DNA of 62,958 nucleotides, from assembly GCA_003249105.1 (NCBI GenBank), contig QBLT01000004.1:1-62958 (forward strand), given 5' to 3'. The notes under the pieces are model-generated. The model saw only the letters and a list, made by a program, of their open reading frames with translations, had not been told where the DNA came from and searched no databases. The position numbers and the translations under genes are program-made. Source of the DNA: Leptolyngbya sp. Its GTDB lineage: Bacteria; Cyanobacteriota; Cyanobacteriia; Phormidesmidales; Phormidesmidaceae. Numbering within the stretch: the first letter of the stretch is position 1; each line of letters starts with the position of its first letter. Below are positions 53,201 through 60,489 of the stretch, piece after piece.

Positions 53201-53393
53201 CCTCTTCCGGGGCCAAGCCAGGGGCTTCGGTGTGAATATCGACCTGGGGCGGCGCAAACTCGGGAAACACATCCAGCGGCATCTGGGTGAGGCTGAAAAC
53301 GCCCCAGATGGTCACCGCAATGGCAGCGGCCACAATAAACCACCGCTGGGCAATGGAATTTTTGAGGGTCTGGTTCAGAAGTGAGTTAAACAT
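50229..53393 (-). CDS. nrsA: HME-type RND heavy-metal pump, NrsA-like
   Basis: A 1054-residue pump, paralogous in every domain to the copper RND protein at 37.5 kb: QMPLDVFPEFAPPQVDIHTEAPG, AIGSVVDDSIVDMENCYRGL in helix four and GGQFESEQRATSSL. ATG 53393 (MFNSLLNQTLKNSIAQRW) is chosen, as the in-frame extension to 53450 has no counterpart in the other pump. It lies between the mini-adaptor and the NrsD-like gene in the order nrsB-nrsA-nrsD, with regulator and kinase divergent. This favours nickel or nickel/cobalt as substrate. Confidence 0.92.
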   Translation of the reverse strand: MFNSLLNQTLKNSIAQRWFIVAAAIAVTIWGVFSLTQMPLDVFPEFAPPQVDIHTEAPGLAPEEVETQITVPIESVVNGLPGVTTVRSSSKVGLSMVQVVFDQEADIAQARQAVTERLQQVTSQLPEGAHTPELSPLASPLGTILMYSFTLSGQGQTSMMDLRRLVDSTLSQQILSVPGVTQVTVYGGDERQEQVLVDPEQLTSLNVALNEVTAAARGANSNAPGGFLIGGGQELLVRGIGQVQSIEDLQQSVVKVENGESIVLQDVAEVQTGAALKRGDASFNGQPAVVLMINKQPDVDTPTVTNAVEAVIADLQQTFPVDVQMARTFRQANFIDSAISNVSGSLLEGIIIVSVIMLLFLMNWRTAIITLSAIPLSLLIGLMLMKAFGLGINTMTLGGLVVAIGSVVDDSIVDMENCYRGLRTNQAQGNPKHPFQVVYDTSVEVRLAVIFSTVIIVVVFAPIFSLTGVEGRIFAPMGLAYLLSIAASTLVAMTLSPALCAILLANQTLPQEGTFVSRWAERLYRPLLNVSLRAPQVILSLSLAMLVAAMAIVPSLGRVFLPEFQEKSLVNSMVLFPGVSLDITNRAGMALATTLKENPLYEWVQVRAGRAPGDADGAGVNMAHVDVELSDLALEDREASVQQLREAFLALPGVAPNIGGFISHRMDEVLSGVRSAIAIKIFGPDLAELRRIGEQVRDTIEPIAGVVDLQLEPQLPIRQVQIQYDRAAAARYGLSMAAISEIVETALNGRIVSQVPENQQLINIAVGLQESARDNLDAIRAIPVSTPTEEIISLGDVATVDYGMGANVVNREDVSRLIVVSANVAERDLGSVVGDIQAQIQQNVQLPNGYFIQYGGQFESEQRATSSLLIYSLLAAIVIAVLMFFSVKSLPATIAIMINLPLALVGGILSIALTGGVISIASLIGFITLFGVATRNGLLLVDNYNNKFAQGMPLKEVIVTGSLDRVNAILMTALTSALGMLPLAIASGAGNEILQPLAIVVLGGLFTSTALTLLVIPALYAKFGKWLMPKRKQTALEVAIVVNAASHSTAGLRQ

Positions 53394-53513
53394 CGAAGGT
53401 AATTTCTGAGAAAAAAGATACCGCCCGTCGCGCAAACGTCTCGTTTGCATCGCAGTCCAGAGAGCTGCGCGACCATCTATTGCTGAGACATTGATGCAGA
53501 GAAACGACCCAGG

Positions 53514-54245
53514 TTAGTAGCCTCCTCGTTTGCCCGAATAGGTGCCATCGGAAAAGCGGCTCTTCTTTTTGCGACCGCCGCTTAAAAAGGTCATCGCCCC
53601 AGTGACTACGGCAGCCGCTGACGTTACACCGACTACAAGCCCCCAGGGGAAACCCCTAGAGGGTGCGGCGGTTTCGCTCGCCTGAGCCAGCTCACCCGCT
53701 GCGGGAACTGCTTCACTAGGCGGAGCAAGATTGCCCGCCGTATCATGGCTGTGGGGAGTGCCTTGGGCATCGGCCTGAGCGTGGGCCGTATCGGTTGCCG
53801 GAACGGCTGCGGTCGGGGCAGCTTCAGCCGTCTGAGTTTTGCGCGACTCCGCATAGAGCGATAGGCTACCTTGGGTGACAAGCTGCTCCCCTACCGACAG
53901 CCCATCGGTGACTTCAATCAGGTCGCCCTGGGTCGCACCGGTCATTACTGGCACCGGCTCATAAAAATTCTCATACTGCACGAAGACGAGCTGCTGACCG
54001 GCGTCATCCACCAGAGCCGTCACCGGAATCAGCACGGCAGCGCTGCCATCGGCGGCAGACTCAATGGGGTTAACCTCAATGCCCAATAGGGAGTCGGTCT
54101 CAGCCTTGACCTCGACTCGGTTGACGCCGCCTTCGGCCTGGAATTCATCACCGTGGCCCACGTGGGAGATTGCGGCTTTGGGTACAGCTAGCAACAGAAC
54201 GGTGATTAGAGCGGCTTCTAGAAAAGGCTTTTGGGTGTAACGCAT
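53514..54245 (-). CDS. nrsB: Minimal RND adaptor without helical hairpin (NrsB-like)
   Basis: A 243-residue protein. A signal peptide is followed by HVGHGDEFQ, the same mature tag as in the full-length adaptor. Then comes only the membrane-proximal type domain (about 45-130: VLIPVTALVDDAGQQLVFVQYENFYEPVPV, GLSVGEQLVTQGSLSLYAES), an Ala/Pro/His linker (140-195) and one membrane helix (about 203-222) with a basic tail. The hairpin and most of the barrel-sandwich domain are missing, so it cannot reach a TolC duct in the usual way. It is coupled to the RND gene. Confidence 0.82.
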   Translation of the reverse strand: MRYTQKPFLEAALITVLLLAVPKAAISHVGHGDEFQAEGGVNRVEVKAETDSLLGIEVNPIESAADGSAAVLIPVTALVDDAGQQLVFVQYENFYEPVPVMTGATQGDLIEVTDGLSVGEQLVTQGSLSLYAESRKTQTAEAAPTAAVPATDTAHAQADAQGTPHSHDTAGNLAPPSEAVPAAGELAQASETAAPSRGFPWGLVVGVTSAAAVVTGAMTFLSGGRKKKSRFSDGTYSGKRGGY

Positions 54246-54298
54246 GGTTCCTCACTCCGAAATTTGGCTACGGTCGGTCGTAGTCTGCCAGAGCGCCG

Positions 54299-54316
54299 AT
54301 GAAATCGAGGTGAAAC
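54299..54316 (-). promoter_or_regulatory. TTTCAT-type direct repeat in the nrs control region
   Basis: On the minus strand GTTTCAC-CTCG-ATTTCAT (54316 to 54299), half-sites 11 bp apart, between the leftward nrsB and the rightward regulator. It faces nrsB, whose start is 54 bp further on. Confidence 0.6.
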
Positions 54317-54364
54317 GGCGGGTCGTTCTGTAAGATCAACGTCGTAAACTGTGTGCCTGAGGCT

Positions 54365-55060
54365 ATGCGAATTTTGCTGGTGGAAGATGAGGAGGATTTG
54401 GGACTGGCGATTAAGCAGGTCTTGATGGGTGAGAAGTATGTGGTGGACTGGGTGACCGATGGTGCCCAGGCCTGGTACTGCCTTGAAAACCAGTGGACGG
54501 ACTACACCTTAGCCATTATCGATTGGCTGTTGCCCGAGCTGTCTGGGCTAGAGCTATGCCAACGGCTCAGGTCACACCAAAACCCCTTGCCCGTACTAAT
54601 GCTGACTGCCCTGGGCCAGCCCGAAAATCGCGTCACGGGGCTAGACGCCGGAGCCGATGACTACTTGGTTAAACCCTTTGTGATGGAGGAGCTGCTGGCG
54701 CGGCTGCGGGCAATTCAGCGGCGATCGCCCCAGCTACAGCCTCAGACTCTGACAGTGGGCGCTTTTACCCTAGACGATGCCAACACCCAGCTACAGGTCG
54801 AGCTACCCGATCAACCTGCCCAGACCATTCCTCTCACTCTAAAAGAGTTTCAGGTGCTGGCCTATCTGATGCAAAACTGCGATCGCATCATTCCCGGCAG
54901 CAAAATTCGCTATCAACTGTGGGATTTGGACGATGAGCCAGTGAGCAATGTGGTGGCCGCCCAAATTCGCCTGTTGCGCCGCAAGCTAGCCAAGCATGGC
55001 TGTACCTGCCCGATCGAGACCATTCCTGGTCAAGGCTATCGTTTTAACTCTTCCCTTTAG
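54365..55060 (+). CDS. nrsR: OmpR-type response regulator (NrsR-like)
   Basis: A 231-residue regulator. VEDEEDLG, phospho-Asp in LAIIDWLLPEL (near 54) and DDYLVKPFVM form a complete receiver. The winged helix contains LTLKEFQVLAYLMQNCDRI, NVVAAQIRLLRRKLAKHG and IPGQGYRFN. ATG 54365 is preferred; the GTG at 54353 overlaps GAGG. The kinase starts 6 bp after its stop. It is divergent from nrsB across the box at 54299, as NrsRS is from nrsBAC(D) in Synechocystis. Confidence 0.88.
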   Translation: MRILLVEDEEDLGLAIKQVLMGEKYVVDWVTDGAQAWYCLENQWTDYTLAIIDWLLPELSGLELCQRLRSHQNPLPVLMLTALGQPENRVTGLDAGADDYLVKPFVMEELLARLRAIQRRSPQLQPQTLTVGAFTLDDANTQLQVELPDQPAQTIPLTLKEFQVLAYLMQNCDRIIPGSKIRYQLWDLDDEPVSNVVAAQIRLLRRKLAKHGCTCPIETIPGQGYRFNSSL

Positions 55061-55066
55061 CCGCCC

Positions 55067-56461
55067 ATGAATAGCCAGCAGCTCTTTCGTCGCAGTCGCA
55101 CCCGCTTGGCCCTCTGGTACGCTGGGGTGATGGCGGGGATTCTTGGCCTGGCGGGGCTGGGGATCTACCGGGCGCTAATTCAGGCCAACTCGGCGGCCCT
55201 AGAGCGAGAAATTGAATCGATCGCCGGGACGCTCCACGACAGCCTAGAACCCATGCTGCCCCCGTCGGCAGATCCGACTGTTGTTTTGCAGCAAATTTTT
55301 CCTGACCTGTGTGTGGCCGGGCAGGTCTGCGCTCCCCAGCCTACGGTGATTCAGCGCCATACCATTGGCATCAGCGATCGCAGCAGCTACTACATTCGAC
55401 TGTTCGACCACCATGGCGACCTGCTTGCCTTTTCACCCAATCAGCCCTTGCCCCTGTCCCCAACCGTGAACCCTGCCCTGTGGCAAACCCTGCAAAGCGA
55501 CAGCGGCACTCGCTATCGCCAGTTCACCACCATTTTGCACAGTGCCGATGCCCATCCCACCAGTACCGATGGCCACGATCATCCCTCCTGGGGCTACATG
55601 CAAATTGGGCGCACCTTGGCCCCCTTTGATGCCGAGGTTAGGCGCATCCGGTGGATTTTGACGGTGGGATTGCCAATAGCGTTGAGCCTGGTCGCGGCCT
55701 CTAGTTGGGGGCTGGCGGGTCTAGCCATGCAGCCCATTTACCAGTCGTATCAACGGCAGCAGCAGTTTACCGCCGATGCCGCCCACGAGCTGCGATCGCC
55801 CCTCGCCAGCCTGCTTGCAACCGTGGAAGCCATCCTTCGGCTACCACCTGCTCAGCAGCAAGATGTTTCGCCCATGCTCCAGACCGTAGAGCGCCAGGGC
55901 CGTCGCCTCAGCCACTTGGTCGCCGACTTACTGTTGCTGACGAGCTTGGAGCAAGACACCTCCCCCAAATCGTTTAAGCCCTGCTGCCTAAATGATTTGA
56001 TTGCTGATTTAACTGAAGAGCTCTCGGAACTGGCGGCGGCCTCAGACATTCACCTAGCCCATCACCTTCCCGACGCTGAGATTTATGTTTTGGGGCATGA
56101 GTCTCAACTCTACCGGCTCGTTTCCAACTTAATGGCCAACGCCATCCAGTACACCTCCCCAGGGGGATCGGTGCTGGTAAGTTTAGAGGCTCGTGATAGC
56201 TTTGCTAAGCCTTACGGCGAACGCATGGCGATCATTGCCGTCAAAGATACGGGCATTGGCATTCCACCAGCTGAGCAAAGCCGCATTTTTGAGCGCTTTT
56301 ATCGGGTGGATAGCGATCGCTCTCGCAAAACTGGCGGCACTGGGTTGGGGTTAGCAATTGCCCAAGCAATTGTGCAACGCCACCAGGGACAACTTTCTTT
56401 GGACAGTGAGATAGGCCAAGGTAGCCTGTTTACCGTTTCACTTCCCCGTATGCATGGTTAA
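55067..56461 (+). CDS. nrsS: Sensor histidine kinase (NrsS-like)
   Basis: A 464-residue kinase with helices near 15-35 and 200-220 around a periplasmic sensor. The sensor contains LCVAGQVC, matching LCLTGDPC of the other kinase, then YYIRLF and a His segment (DAHPTSTDGHDH). Kinase boxes are DAAHELRSPLASLL, SNLMANAIQYT, DTGIGIPPAEQ and GTGLGLAIAQAIV. It forms an operon with the regulator and should phosphorylate it in response to nickel; the substrate specificity is inferred from synteny only. Confidence 0.87.
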   Translation: MNSQQLFRRSRTRLALWYAGVMAGILGLAGLGIYRALIQANSAALEREIESIAGTLHDSLEPMLPPSADPTVVLQQIFPDLCVAGQVCAPQPTVIQRHTIGISDRSSYYIRLFDHHGDLLAFSPNQPLPLSPTVNPALWQTLQSDSGTRYRQFTTILHSADAHPTSTDGHDHPSWGYMQIGRTLAPFDAEVRRIRWILTVGLPIALSLVAASSWGLAGLAMQPIYQSYQRQQQFTADAAHELRSPLASLLATVEAILRLPPAQQQDVSPMLQTVERQGRRLSHLVADLLLLTSLEQDTSPKSFKPCCLNDLIADLTEELSELAAASDIHLAHHLPDAEIYVLGHESQLYRLVSNLMANAIQYTSPGGSVLVSLEARDSFAKPYGERMAIIAVKDTGIGIPPAEQSRIFERFYRVDSDRSRKTGGTGLGLAIAQAIVQRHQGQLSLDSEIGQGSLFTVSLPRMHG

Positions 56462-56824
56462 AAGTCAATGTAGTCCCCTGAACAGCTACTACAACGCCAA
56501 ACCCTGAGCCAACAAGGGCCAAATGTAAATTTCATACCAAACAAAGGTTTCAGCAATTTTGCACTAGCTGCCCGCGCCGCAACCCTACCGCAGCTGCATC
56601 TCCTGCTCAAACCCTCACTACACAAGGCATTCAAGTCAATCGAGAAGTTAGGCTGCGACGTTTAGGTAGAACGGCAAAAGCAGGCGTAGAGACAACTGGC
56701 ACAAGGCAGCCTAGGCCAAAGCTGGTCCACTTTTGAGCGCTACTGGCACAGAGTATAAGTACTCATGGCCAAAGCCTCAGATTGGGAAAGCTCGGTAGCG
56801 TTCTGCCAGCCATTAAAGCTTTAG
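56462..56824. other. Intergenic stretch with no recognisable gene
   Basis: This stretch lies between the ends of the convergent kinase and relaxase genes. One frame reads FCTSCPRRNPTAAA, then continues to VHF, without a start codon or ribosome site and without recognised similarity. A small dyad GAGTA-TAAG-TACTC (about 56753) resembles the one at 8465. It could be decayed coding sequence. It marks the border between the metal region and the backbone. Confidence 0.4.
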
Positions 56825-57988
56825 CTAAAGCTCAATTTCTAGGGCTTTTCGGGTTGGCTGAAGACCGGGGTCACTCTGGCGCAGTTTATGAGCGATGGCT
56901 TGGCAGTACTCCAGCGCAGCATAGTGGCCCTGGTTCAGGCGTTGGGCTTGCGCCGTTGGCCCCTGCCGGAGTATACCCACAACGGAAAAAGTGGATTCTC
57001 CTTCTGAGGCAGCCAGCCGGGCAACGTCGGCATCTAGTAGTCTCCCCTGGGGCTCACCAGAGCCACCTTGGGCGACCTTAGAATAATGCGCGTAACGTTC
57101 CTTCCAGAGTTGCTGAAGCGCCTCATAATCAGTGAGGAGCTGCTGACACGGGGCCTGATTCATCGCCATTAATTGAGTCAGCACGACATCTTGGTCGGAG
57201 CGATACTCAATCTGACGGTGCTTCTGAAGACCGTTGATCGAGTAAGCAGGCCCCAAGCGGCGACCGGAAAAAGAATGGCCATCAACAGCATAGGAAATAC
57301 CGATAACGGCAGGCCCATCCCCAGGATCTGAAGCTTTTCGCAGGTGAACCTCAATTCCCCTCGCTTTGAGTTGGGTCACTAGCATAGCCAAGGTGGGGCG
57401 GTCATTTGTAGCGCGGTCAATCTCATCCCAGAGCGTTTCCTTGGGCAAGGTTTCGCCCGTGCGTTCTTTGCGCCGACATTCCCCAGTAGTAAGGTTACGG
57501 CGCTGGTTTGGTGGAGCAACAGCGAGGGGCGTGAGGCCCATCTCCTGCTCTAGCTGTCGAGCCAGGTGTTGAAGTTTGAGCCTGGAAAAGCTGTCATTGA
57601 CGCGATTTCCTTCTAGGTCAATGGCGGTGGTAGCAATGTGCCAATGCTGCACGCTATTGGCCGACTCCTTGTCGTGATGTTCGGTGACAAAGAAGGGACA
57701 GTCCCCGTGGCCCATGCTGTCCAAGATTTTCAAGGAGATAAGGGCTATCTGACGGGTATCAACGTGTTCGTCCGGTGGGAGACTAACCATCAGGTGAGCC
57801 ATGGTCTGTTTCACCTGGCGAATCCGAGGGCGAGAGACGATCCAATCAAATTCACAAGCCAAATCCTTTGGGGTGCTCCAAGCCATGTTGGAGATGATGA
57901 TGGGTTTGGCGCTACTGACCTTGTCCGGGTCGAGTAGATAGGAACAAAGCCCGTGGGCGTTGCTGCCCTTAACCATCTTGATGATCAT
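56825..57988 (-). CDS. Relaxase of the MobP/VirD2-like superfamily
   Basis: A 387-residue relaxase. The N-terminal catalytic region begins MIIKMVKGSNAHGLCSYL and has HLMVSLPPDEH. Motif III, SVQHWHIATTAIDLEG, provides metal-coordinating His residues; a catalytic Tyr is likely the early SYLL Tyr. The C-terminal half is helical and basic, with RRNLTTGECRRKERTGE and a coiled part. It nicks oriT for mobilisation. Its start overlaps the accessory gene by 20 bp (57969-57988). No type IV secretion genes are in view, so the element is probably mobilisable rather than self-transmissible. Confidence 0.82.
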   Translation of the reverse strand: MIIKMVKGSNAHGLCSYLLDPDKVSSAKPIIISNMAWSTPKDLACEFDWIVSRPRIRQVKQTMAHLMVSLPPDEHVDTRQIALISLKILDSMGHGDCPFFVTEHHDKESANSVQHWHIATTAIDLEGNRVNDSFSRLKLQHLARQLEQEMGLTPLAVAPPNQRRNLTTGECRRKERTGETLPKETLWDEIDRATNDRPTLAMLVTQLKARGIEVHLRKASDPGDGPAVIGISYAVDGHSFSGRRLGPAYSINGLQKHRQIEYRSDQDVVLTQLMAMNQAPCQQLLTDYEALQQLWKERYAHYSKVAQGGSGEPQGRLLDADVARLAASEGESTFSVVGILRQGPTAQAQRLNQGHYAALEYCQAIAHKLRQSDPGLQPTRKALEIEL

Positions 57989-58301
57989 AATTGTCCTCGC
58001 CTTGAATGACGGGGGTTAAGGTGCGCTGTATTTCAAGGTTCGACTGGTGTAGCTTTCTCAAGTCTTGGAGGAGAGAGGAGGGTGCTGTGGCGGCATACCG
58101 TTCCCCCAGGTCAGCCAAGGCCTTATTCAATCGGCTGAGGTGGCTGTAGAGATCTCGATGGGTAACTAACACGGGTGGGGGACATAGGCCTAGCCTACGG
58201 AGGAAGCTTGCCGATTTGGTTGGCTTAGCCGCCTGCTTGATGGCCTTGGCCTCAGCCTCAGAAACGTAGACAACGATGCGTTTAGGGCGTGAGATAGACA
58301 T
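57969..58301 (-). CDS. MobC-like relaxosome accessory protein
   Basis: A 110-residue protein starting MSISRPKRIVVYVSEAEAKAIKQAA, the ribbon-helix-helix opening of MobC-type relaxosome proteins, followed by KSASFLRRLGL, where the DNA-binding helix ends. The second half (about 55-105, YSHLSRLNKALADLGERY) is helical and probably binds the relaxase. ATG 58301 is preferred to 58427, which would add unrelated residues. The relaxase overlaps its end by 20 bp. Its upstream side faces the repeat array, so oriT should lie between 58302 and 59179. Confidence 0.75.
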   Translation of the reverse strand: MSISRPKRIVVYVSEAEAKAIKQAAKPTKSASFLRRLGLCPPPVLVTHRDLYSHLSRLNKALADLGERYAATAPSSLLQDLRKLHQSNLEIQRTLTPVIQGEDNYDHQDG

Positions 58302-58525
58302 GACTGGCATAAGGGTGGTTAACAAATCTTTGCCCAAAGACGTTGGGGCAAAATATTGGGGAGATATTCGCAAGCTACGATCCAAAGCAAGTTTAGAAAG
58401 GTAGTCCTCCAGATCATGAGCATGCAAAGCATGGAAAGAAATGCTCTGTTGCTGCTGTCAGTATAAATGAACAAAAAGGTGATTGTGTAGTCACTACTTG
58501 CCAATAAAAATTTTATTGCGAGAAG

Positions 58526-59133
58526 CTGAATGGATGATGAAAGCTTATTGAGAGTCACTGAATAGATGATGAAATCTTTGCTGGATAAAACTGAATAAAA
58601 GGCAACCCATAACTGGAAAGTCCACCGAGAGGCACTGAATAGATAATGAAATCTTTGCTGGATAAAACTGAATAGATGATGAAAATCCTGCCGAGAGGCA
58701 CTGAATAGATGTCCATCAATAATTGAAAATCTTGCCGAGGAGGCACCGAATAGATGATGAAGCCTTTGCTGGATGACACTGAGTAGAAGGCCACCAAAAC
58801 CGAAAAACTCTACTGAGAGGCACTGAATAGATGTCCATCAATAATTGAAAATCTTGCCGAGGAGATACTGAATAGATGATGAAATCTTTGCTGGATGACA
58901 CTGAATAGAAGGCCACCAATAACTGAAAGTCTACCGAGAGGTACTGAATAGGATGTTACCAATAACCGGAAAGCTTGCCGGAGAGACATTCAATAGATGA
59001 TGAAAACCTTACTGAGGGACACTGAATAGATGGTGAAAAGCTTGCCGGGAAGACACTGAATAGAAGTCCACTAGTAACCGGAAGGCTGGCTGCTAGGATA
59101 CTAAATAGAGGATGAAAACCCCACTGATAAACG
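58526..59133 (+). repeat. Array of 16 degenerate repeats, 33- and 44-bp units
   Basis: Sixteen copies of CTGAATAGA (or one- to two-base variants) start at 58526, 58558, 58591, 58635, 58668, 58701, 58746, 58779, 58823, 58868, 58901, 58944, 58989, 59022, 59056 and 59101. The spacings are 32-34 or 43-45 bp. Short units read CTGAATAGATGATGAAA then TCTTTGCTGGAT; long ones carry about 11 extra bases (CCACCAATAAC or TCCATCAATAA) before the GAAA box and usually end CCGAGAGGCA. The array lies between leftward mob genes and the rightward partition operon, typical for a centromere or oriT-side binding region. Confidence 0.85.
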
Positions 59134-59179
59134 GTGTAAACATTTGCCCAATGACTTTTAATTAACTAAAGGTGTTCTT

Positions 59180-59668
59180 ATGGCTGTAGACGAGCCACTC
59201 AAGGAAAAAATCAATGAACATATTCTTGCCAATTCGCAGCAAGACTTGAGTAGTGCTATGACAGCCTATGAGGTTGTTGATACGTGTTTTAATTCGATTG
59301 CACTACTTAGGAGAAATAAGAGTGACTGGAAGGTTGTTACCACTCAAGTAGTAAATTCGTTTGAGGCTGTCACAGGTCAAAAGATTTCTATTAGTCCATC
59401 TACCCTGGAACGTTACTACTACGCAATCAAGGCTGCCTCTAGTGGTAAGAAAAGGAAGAGGAGCAAGAGAAAGCCAAGTGTAGCCAAGCCACGGCCTGTA
59501 GTTGAATCTATTGATGTAGTTGAAGCTGAAGCGATGAAGCCAGAGACAACTGCTGACGTTCCAAAAGACACCGTTACTGCTCCCCGTAAAAGCAGAAAAA
59601 AAGCTGCTGAAGAGGGAGGATTTCAGGTGCCCCGGCGACCCGGCTTCATACCGCCTGTTCACTTGTAG
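59180..59668 (+). CDS. Probable centromere-binding protein (StbA-like position)
   Basis: A 162-residue basic protein. The first 90 residues are helical with a putative helix-turn-helix, VTTQVVNSFEAVTGQKISISPSTLERYYYAIK. A Lys/Arg-rich linker (about 93-105, SGKKRKRSKRKPS), an acidic stretch and a second basic tract (PRKSRKKAAEEG) follow. It begins 47 bp after the repeat array and is first in the operon with a ParA-like ATPase 32 bp downstream. This matches the DNA-binding first gene of stbABC-type or parBA-type systems. Sequence alone does not name the family. Confidence 0.65.
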   Translation: MAVDEPLKEKINEHILANSQQDLSSAMTAYEVVDTCFNSIALLRRNKSDWKVVTTQVVNSFEAVTGQKISISPSTLERYYYAIKAASSGKKRKRSKRKPSVAKPRPVVESIDVVEAEAMKPETTADVPKDTVTAPRKSRKKAAEEGGFQVPRRPGFIPPVHL

Positions 59669-59700
59669 AGCGATAACTTGCTGTTGAGAGAGATTGTCCC

Positions 59701-60489
59701 ATGTCAAATAGAACAGTCAATATTATCAATGGAGCGAAAGGTGGAACGGGTAAAACCCTGTTTGCCCGGTTGCTTTATGCGACCTTAGATCAAGCTGAGG
59801 CAAAAGTAGTGGGTATCGACTCCGACCAGGAGAACCCAGAGTTTTCATCGTTCCACGCCGATCCAGAACGCTTTGCAGTGCCGACGGTGGATTGCCTCTC
59901 GCTAGATGGCGGCAAAAAACTGGTAACGCTGCTGTCAGGGGAGGTGGATCCATCCGTGGCCAGTCGTCTGCCAGCCTTAGCCCATCGCTGTCCCGCTGAC
60001 GTGGTGATTTTGGACATGCCCGCCGCCTCAAGCACTAAGTTACGGGAGCAAATTGATGTGTTTGACCTCATTCCAGCCTGTGGGGAGATGGGGTATGGCG
60101 TGACATTCATCAGCGTGATCAGCGCCAGCTACGCGCCGATCGAGTCGATTAGCCGAATGCTAGACTTCTGCGGCGACACGGTTCGCTGGGTGGTGGTTAA
60201 GAACCAGTATTTTGCCAGTGACGGACTGAAAGACTCATTTTCGTTATGGGACGAGTCGAAAGAACGAAAGCGCGTCAAGAAGTATGGCGGGGTCGAGATT
60301 GAGCTACCACGCCTAGCCGATACCACCTTCAAGGCCATCCAAGCCAGCTACACCCCCTTCACGGCCCTTGACAGCCTGCCCTTAGGTGACAAGCTGTTGG
60401 CGCGGTCGTTTGTTCGGCGTGGTCGGGCTCAGATCGAGTCCGCCGGGCCATTGCTTGGTCTACCGACCCCTGTGGTTGAGGCGGCGTAA
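59701..60489 (+). CDS. ParA/MinD-superfamily ATPase (StbB-like)
   Basis: A 262-residue P-loop ATPase. NIINGAKGGTGKTLFARLL has the deviant Walker A KGGTGKT (13-19), and VVGIDSDQENPEFS is the switch region. ADVVILDMPAASSTKL carries Walker B Asp near 105. No N-terminal helix-turn-helix is present, so it is of the small type that relies on a separate centromere-binding partner, here the upstream protein. Such ATPases position plasmids on the nucleoid. Its stop TAA directly abuts the ATG of the next gene. Confidence 0.85.
   Translation: MSNRTVNIINGAKGGTGKTLFARLLYATLDQAEAKVVGIDSDQENPEFSSFHADPERFAVPTVDCLSLDGGKKLVTLLSGEVDPSVASRLPALAHRCPADVVILDMPAASSTKLREQIDVFDLIPACGEMGYGVTFISVISASYAPIESISRMLDFCGDTVRWVVVKNQYFASDGLKDSFSLWDESKERKRVKKYGGVEIELPRLADTTFKAIQASYTPFTALDSLPLGDKLLARSFVRRGRAQIESAGPLLGLPTPVVEAA

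Noticed and set aside
58555..58919. Minus-strand frames encoding repeated FIIYSV-like peptides in the repeat array
   Set aside because: They are translations of the DNA repeats. Unit lengths of 43 and 44 bp break the frame, there is no ribosome site, and the 11-bp periodicity explains the pattern better.
58526..59133. CRISPR array
   Set aside because: The repeats are only about 9-17 well-kept bases in degenerate units, the intervening sequence is itself repeated rather than unique spacers, and no cas genes are present.
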